Origin: Saccharomonospora piscinae
GTDB lineage: Bacteria; Actinomycetota; Actinomycetes; Mycobacteriales; Pseudonocardiaceae
Assembly: GCF_005862235.1 (NCBI RefSeq)
Contig: NZ_VCEK01000003.1
Span: forward strand, 579,501-643,500
Direction of reading: 5' to 3'
DNA length: 64,000 nt
Position numbers and translations under genes: made by a program
The notes under the pieces: model-generated
Databases searched by the model: none
The model's input: only the letters and a program-made list of their open reading frames with translations
What the model was told of the DNA's origin: nothing
Shown here: positions 17,660-27,461 of the stretch, one piece after another
Position numbering within the stretch: position 1 is the stretch's first letter
How the letters are laid out: every line of letters starts with the position of its first letter

Positions 17660-18726
17660 GCACGGGCGTGCGGCCGGGCTGGCCGGGGATCATCAAGGCG
17701 TATCCGTCGCGCATTCCCGTTCCGGAGGGCGCCGAGATCGTCACGCTCGGGGAGGGCAACACGCCGCTGCTGCCCGCTCCGCACCTGTCGGAGCTCACGG
17801 GGTGCGACGTCTACCTGAAGGTGGAGGGCGCCAATCCGACGGGCTCGTTCAAGGACCGCGGCATGACGGTGGCGATCACGCACGCGAAGGCGAGCGGGCT
17901 GAAGGCCGTCATCTGCGCGTCCACCGGCAACACGTCGGCGTCGGCCTCGGCCTACGCGGCGCGCGCCGGCCTGACCACGGCCGTGCTGGTGCCCCAGGGC
18001 AAGATCGCGCTGGGCAAGATGGCGCAGGCCGTGTTGCACGGTGCGCGCATCCTGCAGATCGACGGCAACTTCGACGACTGCCTCGAACTCGCGCGCAAGA
18101 CGGCAGCCGACTACCCGGTGACGCTGGTCAACTCGGTGAATCCCGTCCGGTTGGTGGGGCAGAAGAGCGCGGCGTGGGAGATCTGCGACGTGCTCGGTGG
18201 CGCCCCGGACGTGCACTGCCTGCCGGTGGGCAACGCGGGCAACATCACCGCCTACTGGGCGGGCTACACGGAGTACGCCGCCGACCGGGTCGTCGACACC
18301 GTGCCCCGCATGTTCGGCTTCCAGGCTTCGGGGGCCGCGCCGCTGGTGAGCGGCGAACCCGTGGCCGATCCGGAGACGGTGGCGACCGCGATCCGGGTGG
18401 GCAGCCCGGCCTCGTGGGAGCCCGCCGTGAAGGCGCGGACGGCGAGCGGTGGCCTGTTCGAGGCGGTGACCGACGAGCGCATTCTCGACGCCTACCGGCT
18501 GTTGGCCCGGCGTGAGGGGGTGTTCGTGGAACCGGCCTCGGCGACGAGCGTGGCGGGGCTGCTGCTGACGGCGGCCGACGGCAGGCTGCCGAGGTCGTCG
18601 ACCGTGGTGTGCACCGTCACCGGGCACGGGCTCAAGGACCCCGCCACGGCGCTGGAGGGCAATGTCGAGGTCGAACCGCTGACCGTCGATCCCCGTGCCG
18701 TGGCGTCGGCGCTGGACCTATCGTAG
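17656..18726 (+). CDS. thrC: threonine synthase
   Basis: 356 aa, PLP enzyme of fold type II converting O-phosphohomoserine to threonine. The PLP lysine is Lys66 in [16 protein letters not shown] and [12 protein letters not shown] bind substrate and cofactor phosphate. The GTG start overlaps the hom stop by four bases (GTGA), so translation is coupled. Length and order are as in other actinobacteria. Confidence 0.97.
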   Translation: MSTGVRPGWPGIIKAYPSRIPVPEGAEIVTLGEGNTPLLPAPHLSELTGCDVYLKVEGANPTGSFKDRGMTVAITHAKASGLKAVICASTGNTSASASAYAARAGLTTAVLVPQGKIALGKMAQAVLHGARILQIDGNFDDCLELARKTAADYPVTLVNSVNPVRLVGQKSAAWEICDVLGGAPDVHCLPVGNAGNITAYWAGYTEYAADRVVDTVPRMFGFQASGAAPLVSGEPVADPETVATAIRVGSPASWEPAVKARTASGGLFEAVTDERILDAYRLLARREGVFVEPASATSVAGLLLTAADGRLPRSSTVVCTVTGHGLKDPATALEGNVEVEPLTVDPRAVASALDLS

Positions 18727-18737
18727 GTGGTGGCCGG

Positions 18738-19664
18738 ATGAGCACGGGCGCGCGGTACACGATCACCGTCCCCGCCTCGACGGCGAACCTCGGGCCGGGG
18801 TTCGACGCTTTCGGCATGGCGCTGGGGCGCCACGACGTCGTCGAGGTGACCGTGACCGGGTCCGGGCTGCGGGTCGAGGCGCTGGACGCGGGCGCGGGTG
18901 ACATGTCGGCGGTGCCCACCGACGAGTCGCACCTGGTGGTGCGCGCGTTGCGGCGCACCTGCGCCGACCTCGGCGTTGCGGTGCCGGGGGTCGCGCTGCG
19001 CTGCCACAACGCGATCCCGCACGCGCGGGGGCTGGGGTCCTCGGCGGCGGCGGTGGTGGCCGGTGTCGCGGCGGGCTATGCCCTGGCAGGCAAGGAGATC
19101 GACGATCGCGCGCTGCAACTCGCGGCGGAGTTCGAGGGGCACGCCGACAACGCCGCCGCGAGCCTGTACGGCGGGTTCGTGGTGGCGTGGTGTGCGGGCG
19201 GCACCTTCCACGCGGAGCGGGTGAGCCCGCATCCGGGCCTGCGGCCGGTCGTGGCGGTGCCGAGCGAGCAGTCGGCGACGCAGCGGACGCGGGGACTGCT
19301 GCCGGAACTGGTCCCGCACGCCGATGCGGCGTTCGCGGTCGGCCGCGCCGCGCTGGCGGTCCGGGCGATCACCGAGCGGCCGGAGTTGCTGTTCGCCGCG
19401 ACGGAGGACCGGTTGCACCAGGACTACCGCGAGCCCGCGTTTCCCGCGTCCGTACGGCTACTGCGGTCGTTGCGGTCGTGCGGGGTGGCCGCCGTGATCT
19501 CGGGTGCCGGGCCCACGGTGCTGGCGTTGACCACCACGGGAATACTCCCGCCCGAGGTGGACGTTACGGGATTCGAGGTCATCGAACTGCCCGTCGATCC
19601 GGCGGGTGTCCGGGTCCGCCCCACGGGCCCACCCGACGACGCCGGGGACCGCGCACTCTCATGA
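18738..19664 (+). CDS. thrB: homoserine kinase
   Basis: 308 aa, GHMP kinase that phosphorylates homoserine. Motif 1 is VPASTANLGPGFDAFG near the N-terminus, motif 2 the glycine-rich ATP loop ARGLGSSAAA, and motif 3 is near the C-terminus (VISGAGPTVLAL). ATG 18738 follows thrC by 11 bp with a GGTGG upstream; the frame is open earlier but without a family match. Confidence 0.97.
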   Translation: MSTGARYTITVPASTANLGPGFDAFGMALGRHDVVEVTVTGSGLRVEALDAGAGDMSAVPTDESHLVVRALRRTCADLGVAVPGVALRCHNAIPHARGLGSSAAAVVAGVAAGYALAGKEIDDRALQLAAEFEGHADNAAASLYGGFVVAWCAGGTFHAERVSPHPGLRPVVAVPSEQSATQRTRGLLPELVPHADAAFAVGRAALAVRAITERPELLFAATEDRLHQDYREPAFPASVRLLRSLRSCGVAAVISGAGPTVLALTTTGILPPEVDVTGFEVIELPVDPAGVRVRPTGPPDDAGDRALS

Positions 19665-19987
19665 TCGAGAACGGGCGCGCGGGGCGGGGGTGGTTGTTGC
19701 ACCGCGTGCCCCGGCCGTCTACCCTCGGAGGCGTTCGGTCACCGTGCGGTTTCCGCACCCGGTGCCGGTTCCGGAGTTGTTTCGGATCGGATCTCTTCCG
19801 TTCGTTCCAGACGGGGTTCGGGTAAATACGGTGATCGACTGATCCCGTGACGGCGGTTCTCGCTGTTTCTTCATCTTCGGCGACGAACCGGGCCGCACAG
19901 GGGCCCCAGTACGCCGTCTCGCAATTCGGAGCGGGCGGTGGTCCGCTGGTCCATGCGTGGAGCGTGGGCCGGTCAGGAAGGACATGT
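19665..19987 (+). promoter_or_regulatory. 323-bp rho leader, no gene seen
   Basis: No convincing reading frame. TAAATA at 19823-19828 is the best -10 candidate, which would leave a leader of about 150 nt. G/C-rich inverted sequences around 19940-19975 could form a hairpin near the start. rho is often autoregulated through its leader in other bacteria; whether that holds here cannot be read from sequence. Confidence 0.4.
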
Positions 19988-21985
19988 GTGAGCAACACCG
20001 ATCTGTTGAGCGGCGACGCGGAAACCCAGGCTGCTTCGTCCGACCAGGGGGAGCAGGCGCCGCCATCGAACGGCGCGGCCGCGGCCCCCAAGCGTAAGCC
20101 CGGAGGACTCTCGGGCATGGTGATCGCCGAACTGCGTGCGCTCGCCACCGAGCTGGGCATCGGCGACACCACGGGAATGCGTAAGGGCGATCTCATCGCT
20201 GCGATTCGTGAACGCCAGGGCAAGACCAAGCGCGGCAAGCCGTCCGCCGAGGAAGCGAAGGCCGAAGGCCACGACTCCCCGGCTGCGGCGGAGCCGACCC
20301 TGCCCGGAGTGGGCGGTGGTGACGCGACGACGTCCGCGCGCCCGTCCGAGGCCGGACAGCCTGGGGGCACGTCCGAGCAGCCCGGCCAGCAGGCCAGGGA
20401 ATCCCGCGAGGCGAACCGGGAAGGCAAGCCCGCCGACGCCCAGCAGGGCGAGGGCGGCAACCGGCCCAGCAGGCGCCGCCGTGGTTCCGGCCGGGGCGGT
20501 TCGGGTGCCGACCAGGGCGCGGCGCAGCGGTCCGACGACGAGTCGAACCAGCGCGACGGCGGCCGTGACGGCAACCGCGACGGCGGCAGGGACACCGGTC
20601 GCGACGACGCCAAGGACGGCAAGCCGGACCGGCAGGGCAACCAGCAACGCGGTCAGGGCAACGCGGGCGGTGGCCAGAGCAACCAGGGTGGCCGCGGCGG
20701 CCAGGGCAACCAGGGAAACCAGGGTGGCCAGGACGGTCAGGACGATGACGAGCGTGGTGGCCGCAGGAGCCGCCGGTTCCGGGACCGCAGGCGCCGGGGA
20801 CGCGGTGAGGGCGGCGGCGGTACCGAGACCGAGATCCGCGAGGACGACGTTCTCCTTCCGGTCGCGGGCATCCTCGACGTGCTGGAGAACTACGCGTTCG
20901 TCCGGACCTCGGGTTACCTGTCGGGTCCGAACGACGTGTACGTGTCGCTGTCGCTGGTGCGCAAGTACGGCCTGCGGCGTGGCGACGCCATCACCGGCGT
21001 GGTGAAGCAGCCGCGTGAGGGCGAGCAGCAGCGGCAGAAGTTCAACCCGCTCGTGCGCGTGGACTCGGTCAACGGCCTGGAGGCCGAGGTCGCCAAGAAG
21101 CGCCCCGAGTTCCACAAGCTGACGCCGCTCTACCCCAACGAGCGGTTGCGGTTGGAGACGGCGCCGAACAAGCTCACCACCCGGGTCATCGACCTGGTGA
21201 TGCCGGTGGGCAAGGGACAGCGCGCGTTGATCGTGTCGCCGCCGAAGGCGGGTAAGACGACGATCATGCAGGACATCGCGAACGCGATCACCACCAACAA
21301 CCCGGAGTGCCACCTGATGGTGGTGCTGGTGGACGAGCGGCCCGAAGAGGTCACCGACATGCAGCGATCGGTGAAGGGCGAGGTCATCGCCTCGACCTTC
21401 GACCGTCCGCCGTCGGACCACACCTCGGTGGCGGAGCTGTCCATCGAGCGGGCCAAGCGGCTCGTCGAGATGGGCCACGACGTCGTGGTGCTGCTGGACT
21501 CGATCACCCGGCTGGGCCGGGCCTACAACCTGGCCGCCCCGGCGTCGGGACGCATCCTGTCCGGTGGTGTCGACTCGACCGCGCTGTTCCCGCCGAAGCG
21601 GTTCCTCGGCGCCGCCCGCAACATCGAGGGCGGCGGCTCGCTCACCATCTTCGCCACGGCGATGGTGGAGACGGGCTCCACGGGTGACACCGTGATCTTC
21701 GAGGAGTTCAAGGGCACGGGCAACGCGGAGCTCAAGCTCGACCGCAAGATCGCGGAACGGCGCGTGTTCCCCGCCGTGGACGTCAACCCGTCGGGCACCC
21801 GCAAGGAGGAGCTGCTGCTCTCGCCCGACGAGCTGTCGGTGACCCACAAGCTGCACCGGGTCCTGCACGCGCTGGACTCGCAGCAGGCCATCGACCTGTT
21901 GCTCGACCGGCTGCGCAAGACGAAGACCAACATCGAGTTCCTGATGCAGGTCTCCAAGACCGCACCGGGCTCGGACGACGACTGA
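19988..21985 (+). CDS. rho: transcription termination factor Rho
   Basis: 665 aa, RNA-dependent ATPase hexamer. A Rho_N domain (about 35-75) is followed by a long insertion (about 80-280) rich in Gly, Asp, Asn, Gln and Arg with RGG-like runs, then the RNA-binding cold-shock-like domain (from about 285, LLPVAGILDVLENYAFVRTS) and the ATPase core with Walker A PPKAGKTT near 418 and VVVLLDSITRLGRAYN. GTG 19988 has AGGAAGGA just upstream; the frame is open before it. The insertion is characteristic of high-GC actinobacterial Rho and in Micrococcus luteus helps bind structured RNA. Confidence 0.97.
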   Translation: MSNTDLLSGDAETQAASSDQGEQAPPSNGAAAAPKRKPGGLSGMVIAELRALATELGIGDTTGMRKGDLIAAIRERQGKTKRGKPSAEEAKAEGHDSPAAAEPTLPGVGGGDATTSARPSEAGQPGGTSEQPGQQARESREANREGKPADAQQGEGGNRPSRRRRGSGRGGSGADQGAAQRSDDESNQRDGGRDGNRDGGRDTGRDDAKDGKPDRQGNQQRGQGNAGGGQSNQGGRGGQGNQGNQGGQDGQDDDERGGRRSRRFRDRRRRGRGEGGGGTETEIREDDVLLPVAGILDVLENYAFVRTSGYLSGPNDVYVSLSLVRKYGLRRGDAITGVVKQPREGEQQRQKFNPLVRVDSVNGLEAEVAKKRPEFHKLTPLYPNERLRLETAPNKLTTRVIDLVMPVGKGQRALIVSPPKAGKTTIMQDIANAITTNNPECHLMVVLVDERPEEVTDMQRSVKGEVIASTFDRPPSDHTSVAELSIERAKRLVEMGHDVVVLLDSITRLGRAYNLAAPASGRILSGGVDSTALFPPKRFLGAARNIEGGGSLTIFATAMVETGSTGDTVIFEEFKGTGNAELKLDRKIAERRVFPAVDVNPSGTRKEELLLSPDELSVTHKLHRVLHALDSQQAIDLLLDRLRKTKTNIEFLMQVSKTAPGSDDD

Positions 21986-21998
21986 CCGCCGTTCCGGA

Positions 21999-22044
21999 AC
22001 GGGGCCCGTCCCTGGGCGCGCTGCGCCTTGTGGGCGGGCCCCGT
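21999..22044. terminator. hairpin after rho
   Basis: Arms ACGGGGCCCG (21999-22008) and CGGGCCCCGT (22035-22044) are perfectly complementary, with further partial pairing inside. The hairpin lies 14 bases after the rho stop and has no U-tract. Confidence 0.7.
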
Positions 22045-22250
22045 GCCGCGTGACCGGGGTCGCCAGGTCGCTCGGGCTGAGCACGGTCGGCGGCATCGGG
22101 GGCACAGCGCTCGCGAAGCAGGCGGGAATACGCGCTCTGCCGGGTGCGTTGCGAGTGACGCCGGGGATTCTGGCACACTTGTTCCGCTGACGTCCGGCTC
22201 CGGTTCACCTCGCTGTTCGCGGGGACCCGGCGCTACGAGGAGAGGACACC

Positions 22251-22469
22251 ATGAAGAGCGGTATTCACCCCGACTACCACGTCACCACGGTGACCTGCGG
22301 CTGTGGCAACACGTTCACCACGCGCAGCACCGCCGCGTCGGACACGATCCAGGTCGAGATCTGCTCGAACTGCCACCCGTTCTACACGGGCAAGCAGAAG
22401 ATCCTGGACACCGGTGGCCGCGTGGCTCGGTTCGAGGCTCGCTACGGCAGGCGCAACACCAAGAAGTAG
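22251..22469 (+). CDS. rpmE: 50S ribosomal protein L31, zinc-binding form
   Basis: 72 aa. The CGCG and CSNC pairs are the zinc-binding cysteines of the C+ form of L31, so this is the version used when zinc is plentiful. HPFYTGKQK is the family signature. ATG 22251 follows GAGGAGAGG. The 200 bp upstream may hold the L31 leader described for actinobacteria. Confidence 0.97.
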   Translation: MKSGIHPDYHVTTVTCGCGNTFTTRSTAASDTIQVEICSNCHPFYTGKQKILDTGGRVARFEARYGRRNTKK

Positions 22470-22555
22470 CGTCGCCGACGGCGCCCGTTTCTGCCGCCAG
22501 GGCAGGGGCGGGCGCCGTTTCGCGTTCAGCCCGGTGTTCGAGGAAGGGGCGGCCG

Positions 22556-23623
22556 GTGGAATCGGAATCGCTGCGAGTACTGCTCGACGAGTACGCCGAG
22601 CTGGAGGAACAGCTCGCGGACCCCGCGGTGCACGCGGACCAGGGCCGGGCCCGCAAACTGGGGCGCCGCTACGCGGAGCTCGCGCCCGTGGTCCGGGTGG
22701 TCAACGAGCTGGCTGCCACGCGCTCGGATCTGACGACGGCACGAGAGCTGGGCTCGGAGGACGAGTCGTTCGCCGAGGAGGCTGAGGCGCTCGCCGCGCG
22801 GCTGCCCGTGCTGGAGGCGCGGCTGACCGAACTGCTGCTGCCTCGGGACCCGTACGACGGCTCCGACGTGGTCATGGAGATCAAGTCGGGGGAGGGCGGC
22901 GAGGAGTCGGCGCTGTTCGCGGGCGATCTGCTGCGCATGTACCTGCGCTTCGCCGAACGGCAGGGCTGGACCGTCACGGTGCTCGACGCGACGCCGTCGG
23001 ATCTGGGCGGCTACAAGGACGTCACAGTCTCGGTGCGCGGCAAGGGCACCGACGCGGACGGCGTGTGGGCACGGCTGAAGTTCGAGGGCGGGGTACACCG
23101 GGTGCAGCGGGTGCCTGCCACCGAGTCGCAGGGGCGTATCCACACCTCCGCGGCCGGGGTCCTGATCTATCCCGAGCCGGAGGAGATCGAGGTCGAGGTC
23201 GATCCCAACGACCTGCGGATCGACGTTTTCCGCTCGTCGGGCCCGGGTGGCCAGAGCGTGAACACCACCGACTCGGCCGTGCGGGTCACGCACCTGCCGA
23301 CCGGGATCGTCGTGTCCTGCCAGAACGAGAAGTCGCAGATCCAGAACCGGGCCCGGGCCATCCAGGTCCTCCAGGCCAGGTTGCAGGCGCTGGCCGAGGA
23401 GGAGGCCGAGGCGAAGGCCGCCGACGCGCGCCGCTCCCAGGTCCGCACGGTGGACCGCTCGGAGCGGGTGCGCACCTACAACTTCCCGGAGAACCGGATC
23501 TCCGACCACCGGGTGAACTACAAGGCGTACAACCTCGACCAGGTGCTCGACGGTGAGCTGACGGGCGTGCTGGACGCGCTCTCGGCCGCCGACCGGGAGG
23601 AACGGCTCAGCGAGTCGCGGTAG
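22556..23623 (+). CDS. prfA: peptide chain release factor 1
   Basis: 355 aa, reads UAA and UAG. The stop-codon-reading PAT tripeptide lies in [15 protein letters not shown] and the catalytic GGQ in [20 protein letters not shown] 22556 has AGGAAGG upstream, 86 bp after rpmE; the frame is open further upstream without a family match. The GGQ glutamine is probably methylated by PrmC encoded two genes downstream. Confidence 0.98.
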   Translation: MESESLRVLLDEYAELEEQLADPAVHADQGRARKLGRRYAELAPVVRVVNELAATRSDLTTARELGSEDESFAEEAEALAARLPVLEARLTELLLPRDPYDGSDVVMEIKSGEGGEESALFAGDLLRMYLRFAERQGWTVTVLDATPSDLGGYKDVTVSVRGKGTDADGVWARLKFEGGVHRVQRVPATESQGRIHTSAAGVLIYPEPEEIEVEVDPNDLRIDVFRSSGPGGQSVNTTDSAVRVTHLPTGIVVSCQNEKSQIQNRARAIQVLQARLQALAEEEAEAKAADARRSQVRTVDRSERVRTYNFPENRISDHRVNYKAYNLDQVLDGELTGVLDALSAADREERLSESR

Positions 23624-23668
23624 CCGGGTGCGGGCGTACCGCGCGGAATACCCGGAACCGGGGCGGCG

Positions 23669-24022
23669 TTGATCGGCGACGTGTTGATCGGCGAACTGGC
23701 CGCGCGCACGGGCGTCGGAGCGCGGCTGCTGCGGTACTACGAGTCCCAGGAGCTGCTGCACGCGCGACGCGGCCCGAACGGCTACCGGACCTACGAACAG
23801 GACGCGGTGCTGCGCGTCCGCCAGATCAGGGCGTTGCTCGCGGCGGGCCTGACCACGGAGATGATCCGCGAGGTCCTGCCGTGCGCCGAGGGGGAAACCC
23901 CCGATCTGGTGATGTGCGAGGGGCTGCGGACTCTGCTGGACAGCAGGCTGGCCGTACTCGACGACCGGATCGAGGGATTGCGCCGGACGCGGGCGGCGCT
24001 GGCCGGGCTCGTCACACCGTGA
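23669..24022 (+). CDS. MerR-family transcriptional regulator
   Basis: 117 aa. A winged-helix MerR domain (IGELAARTGVGARLLRYYE, about 6-24) is followed by a short dimerisation helix; there is no large ligand-binding domain. Two cysteines lie in LPCAEGE and VMCEG. The start is uncertain between TTG 23669 and GTG 23681, because a 12-bp sequence (GTTGATCGGCGA) is tandemly duplicated at the start. It sits between prfA and prmC, a place where M. tuberculosis has no regulator, and may be an insertion in this lineage. Target genes are not evident. Confidence 0.88.
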   Translation: MIGDVLIGELAARTGVGARLLRYYESQELLHARRGPNGYRTYEQDAVLRVRQIRALLAAGLTTEMIREVLPCAEGETPDLVMCEGLRTLLDSRLAVLDDRIEGLRRTRAALAGLVTP

Positions 24023-24086
24023 CCGACGTCCTTCGCGGGGTGGCGCTGCGCCTGTCGTGTCCGGGACGTGTGCCAGTCTTGTCCGT

Positions 24087-24950
24087 GTGAAGCGATTGCC
24101 CCTGCGACTAGCGCTGCTGGAGGCGACCCGACAGCTCGACGACGCCGGTGTGGCGTCGCCGCGCACCGACGCCGAGCTGATCGCCGCGCACGTCCTCGGC
24201 GTGGATCGCGGCAGGCTGCCGCTGGTGCCCCTCGTCGACCCGCCGGTGGTGGAGGCCATCGGCAGGATCGTCGCGGAGCGTGCCAAGCGGGTGCCGTTGC
24301 AGTACCTCACCGGGTACGCCGTGCTCGGCGACATCGCCGTGGAAGTCGGCAACGGCGTGTTCGTGCCGAGGCCCGAGACCGAGCTCCTGCTGGACTGGGG
24401 GCTGCGCCAGATCAAGGGCCGCGAGTATCCCGTGGTGGTCGACCTGTGTACCGGCTCGGGCGCGCTCGCGCTCGCGGTGGCGCACGCCAGACCGGACGCG
24501 GTCGTGTACGCGGTGGACAACGACCCGCACGCGCTGGCCTGGGCGCGGCACAACGCGGACCGCAGGGCCGAGGCCGGGGACACACCCATCCGGCTCTACA
24601 CCGGTGATGTGACCGACGACACCGTGTTCGCCGAACTGGACGGGCTCGTGGACGTGGTGCTGTGCAACCCGCCGTACGTGCCGGAGGGCACGGAGGTACC
24701 GCCCGAGGTCGCCGACTTCGACCCGCCCCAGGCCGTGTTCGCCGCACGGGGAGGGCTTGCCGTGATCCGGCACGTGGTCACGATGGCCGCCCGGCTGCTG
24801 CGTCGCGGTGGGGGAGTCGCCATCGAACACGACGACACCCACGCCCGTGCCGTGCCCCCGCTGCTGCAGGCGCGGCGCGTGCTCACCGACGTGGCCGACC
24901 ATCCCGACCTGGCCGGTCGTCCCCGGTTCGTCACCGCGAGGCGGGCATGA
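24087..24950 (+). CDS. prmC: release factor N5-glutamine methyltransferase
   Basis: 287 aa. Methylates the glutamine of the GGQ motif of release factors with S-adenosylmethionine. An N-terminal helical domain precedes the Rossmann methyltransferase with VVDLCTGSGALAL (SAM loop) and the catalytic NPPY at 194-197. GTG 24087 matches the family start; CAGTCT about eight bases before it may be a -10 box of a nearly leaderless transcript. Confidence 0.96.
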   Translation: MKRLPLRLALLEATRQLDDAGVASPRTDAELIAAHVLGVDRGRLPLVPLVDPPVVEAIGRIVAERAKRVPLQYLTGYAVLGDIAVEVGNGVFVPRPETELLLDWGLRQIKGREYPVVVDLCTGSGALALAVAHARPDAVVYAVDNDPHALAWARHNADRRAEAGDTPIRLYTGDVTDDTVFAELDGLVDVVLCNPPYVPEGTEVPPEVADFDPPQAVFAARGGLAVIRHVVTMAARLLRRGGGVAIEHDDTHARAVPPLLQARRVLTDVADHPDLAGRPRFVTARRA

Positions 24951-24999
24951 CCCCGTGGGGCACCGACCGCCGTGCCGGGCGTCGCTAAGCTTGGCCCGC

Positions 25000-25650
25000 A
25001 TGAGCGCGGTGTACGACTGCGGTGAGCCGCACACGAGGTCCGACGGACTGAAGGCAGCCGCCTCGGCGGTGCGATCGGGCAGGCTCGTGGTCCTGCCGAC
25101 GGACACCGTCTACGGCATCGGCGCGGACGCGTTCGACGCCTCGGCGGTGCGGGCGCTGCTGGAGGCGAAGAACCGGGGCCCCGACATGCCGGTGGGGGTG
25201 CTGGTCGGCTCGTGGTCCACAGTGGATGGGCTGGTGCTGGGGATGCCCAGGCAGGCACGGGCGCTCATCGAGGCGTTCTGGCCCGGTGACCTCTCGATCG
25301 TCGTGGCGCACGCACCCAGCCTCCAGTGGAACCTCGGCACCACCCGGGGCACGGTCATGCTGCGGATGCCGCTGCACCCCGTGGCTCTCGAACTGCTGCG
25401 CGAGGTCGGCCCGATGGCCGTCTCCAGCGCCAACGTCTCGGGACAGCCCCCGGCCGGCACCGCGCAGGAGGCCGTCGACCAGCTCGGCGAATCGGTGGCC
25501 GTGTACCTCGACGGCGGCCCCAGCGGGGAACCCGTGCCCTCGACGATCGTGGATCTCACCGGAGAGGAACCCGAGCTGCTCCGGGAGGGAGCCGTGAGCG
25601 CGGAGGCGGTGGCGGAGGTGCTGGGCGAGGAGATCGGCCCGGCGCAGTGA
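25000..25650 (+). CDS. L-threonylcarbamoyladenylate synthase (TsaC/Sua5 family)
   Basis: 216 aa. Makes threonylcarbamoyl-AMP from threonine, bicarbonate and ATP for the t6A modification of ANN-decoding tRNAs. The YrdC fold is clear from LVVLPTDTVYGIGADAF, the KNRG motif, and SSANVSGQPP. It lacks the extra C-terminal Sua5 domain, so it is the short TsaC-type form. ATG 25000 is nine bases after TAAGCT (24986-24991), so the leader is two bases or so. Confidence 0.95.
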   Translation: MSAVYDCGEPHTRSDGLKAAASAVRSGRLVVLPTDTVYGIGADAFDASAVRALLEAKNRGPDMPVGVLVGSWSTVDGLVLGMPRQARALIEAFWPGDLSIVVAHAPSLQWNLGTTRGTVMLRMPLHPVALELLREVGPMAVSSANVSGQPPAGTAQEAVDQLGESVAVYLDGGPSGEPVPSTIVDLTGEEPELLREGAVSAEAVAEVLGEEIGPAQ

Positions 25651-25729
25651 CCATGATCGGTGACGGTACCGTTGCGCGCTGTGAAACACGCGCGTGCCGT
25701 CCGTGTCCCTGTTGGAGGGTGACGCGGAC

Positions 25730-26890
25730 GTGAATCCCGCCCCCGCCGGTCTGCCGATCCGGGAGTACCTGCTCGTCGGTCTCGTCTCGGCCGCCCTGAC
25801 CTTCCTGCTGACCGCACTCGTCCGCCGCTTCGCCATCCGGGTGAAGGCGGTCGCGATCCCGCGCAAGCGCGACGTCCACGTCCTCCCGATCCCGAGGATG
25901 GGCGGCCTCGCCATGTACCTCGGCGTGGTCGGGGGCATGGCGATGGCCCACCAGCTGCCCGTGCTGAGGCGGGCCTTCGAGTACTCGTTCGACCCGGTCG
26001 CCGTCCTCATCGGAGGCGGCGTCATCGTGCTGATCGGCGCGCTGGACGACCGGTTCGAGCTGGACGCCTGGACCAAACTCGCCGGCCAGGTGATGTGTGC
26101 GGGCATCCTCGTGCTCTTCGGCGTGCAGTGGGTGTCGCTGTGGGTGCCCTGGGGCGGCGACACCGACTCGCTCGGCAACCTGCTGATCTTCGACCGCAAC
26201 CAGGGCGGGTTGCTGGTCGTGCTGCTGGTGGTCGTCATGGTCAACGCCATGAACTTCGTGGACGGGCTCGACGGCCTCGCGGGCGGCCTCGGCCTCATCG
26301 CGGCGGCGGCGGTCTGCACGTTCTCGCTGTGGCTGCTGCACTCCTCGGGCGGCGACGTGGGCACCTACCCGCCCGCGCTCATCGCCGCCACGCTCGCCGG
26401 AGCCTGTCTGGGCTTCCTGCCGCACAACTTCCAGCCCGCGAAGATCTTCATGGGCGACTCGGGATCGATGATGATCGGCCTGATGCTGGCCGCCGCCAGC
26501 ACCTCGGCCTCGGGGCGCATCACCTACATCTCGTTCGACGCCACCGACGTCGTCGCGCTGCTGTCTCCCCTGTTCGTCGTGGCCGCCGTGCTGTTTCTGC
26601 CCCTGCTCGACCTGGTGCTCGCGGTGGTGCGGCGCACCCGTCGCGGCGAGAGCCCGTTCGCGGCGGACAAGATGCACCTGCACCACCGGCTGCTGGAGAT
26701 CGGGCACTCGCAGCGCAGGGCCGTTCTGCTGATCTACCTGTGGGCCGGCCTGCTCGCGTTCGGCGCGGTGGCGGTGGCGATGTTCGACACGACCGCCGTG
26801 TTCTGGGGAACCCTCGGCGGCCTGCTGCTCGCGGGTCTCGTGTCCTTCGTCCCCCGGCTGAAGCGGCAGCGGGCGAAGGAACCCGTATAG
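25730..26890 (+). CDS. UDP-GlcNAc:polyprenyl-phosphate GlcNAc-1-phosphate transferase (WecA/Rfe-like)
   Basis: 386 aa, about 11 transmembrane helices. Transfers GlcNAc-1-phosphate to decaprenyl phosphate, the first step of the arabinogalactan linker in mycolate relatives and of wall polymers elsewhere. The Mg-binding AMNFVDGLDGLAGG and the cytoplasmic loop with FMGDSGSMMIG are the signatures, and HLHHRL near the end is the PNPT-family His motif. GTG 25730 has GGAGGG upstream and is preferred to the ATG-equivalent 12 codons earlier. M. tuberculosis has rfe in the same place. Confidence 0.94.
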   Translation: MNPAPAGLPIREYLLVGLVSAALTFLLTALVRRFAIRVKAVAIPRKRDVHVLPIPRMGGLAMYLGVVGGMAMAHQLPVLRRAFEYSFDPVAVLIGGGVIVLIGALDDRFELDAWTKLAGQVMCAGILVLFGVQWVSLWVPWGGDTDSLGNLLIFDRNQGGLLVVLLVVVMVNAMNFVDGLDGLAGGLGLIAAAAVCTFSLWLLHSSGGDVGTYPPALIAATLAGACLGFLPHNFQPAKIFMGDSGSMMIGLMLAAASTSASGRITYISFDATDVVALLSPLFVVAAVLFLPLLDLVLAVVRRTRRGESPFAADKMHLHHRLLEIGHSQRRAVLLIYLWAGLLAFGAVAVAMFDTTAVFWGTLGGLLLAGLVSFVPRLKRQRAKEPV

Positions 26891-26933
26891 CCTGTCCCGG
26901 TTGGCCGGGTACGGGACGAGCAGGGAGCGACGG

Positions 26934-27461
26934 ATGAACGCAGTGGACGGCGAGGCGGGACCCGCCACGGCGGCCGGCGGCGACACCCGCGAGGCCGACG
27001 ACGCCGACGACGCGGTGCGTGCGGCCCACACCCGCTCGGTGCATGCTCTCGCCGAGGCCATGCTGCGCTGGGGGCTGCGGCTGGCGCTGCCCGCCGCGCT
27101 GGTGACGATCGGGGTGGCCACCGTGGCGGCCGGGGCCGAGGGCCTGGTGGGTGCCGGATTCGGCGTGGTGCTGGGCTTCGGCTCGTCGCTGGTGACGATC
27201 ACGATGATGCGGATCGCCGCCACGCGCCCGCCGAACACGCTGATGGGGCTCGCGCTCGGCGGCTACGCGATCAAGATGACGGGCCTTCTGGTGGTCATGC
27301 TGCTGCTGCGGGACGTGGCCGGGTTCAGCAGACCCGCGCTGGCGTTCGGCATGCTCGTGGTCGTCGTCGCGTGGGCGGTCGCCGAGGTGGCGGCGTTCCA
27401 GACGACGAAGACGCCCACGCTCGTCGTCCCCCGAACGGCCCAGCGGCCTCCGGAGGACTGA
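26934..27461 (+). CDS. atpI: ATP synthase protein I-like membrane protein
   Basis: 175 aa with four hydrophobic segments between about 40 and 155. It lies directly upstream of atpB in the position of atpI (Rv1303 in M. tuberculosis), a family thought to help assemble the c-ring or handle magnesium. ATG 26934 follows AGGGAG. The N-terminal 35 residues are acidic and polar. Confidence 0.85.
   Translation: MNAVDGEAGPATAAGGDTREADDADDAVRAAHTRSVHALAEAMLRWGLRLALPAALVTIGVATVAAGAEGLVGAGFGVVLGFGSSLVTITMMRIAATRPPNTLMGLALGGYAIKMTGLLVVMLLLRDVAGFSRPALAFGMLVVVVAWAVAEVAAFQTTKTPTLVVPRTAQRPPED

Noticed and set aside
19973-22105. 710-codon minus-strand frame opposite rho
   Set aside because: Follows the rho codons in antisense; no start signal or domain.
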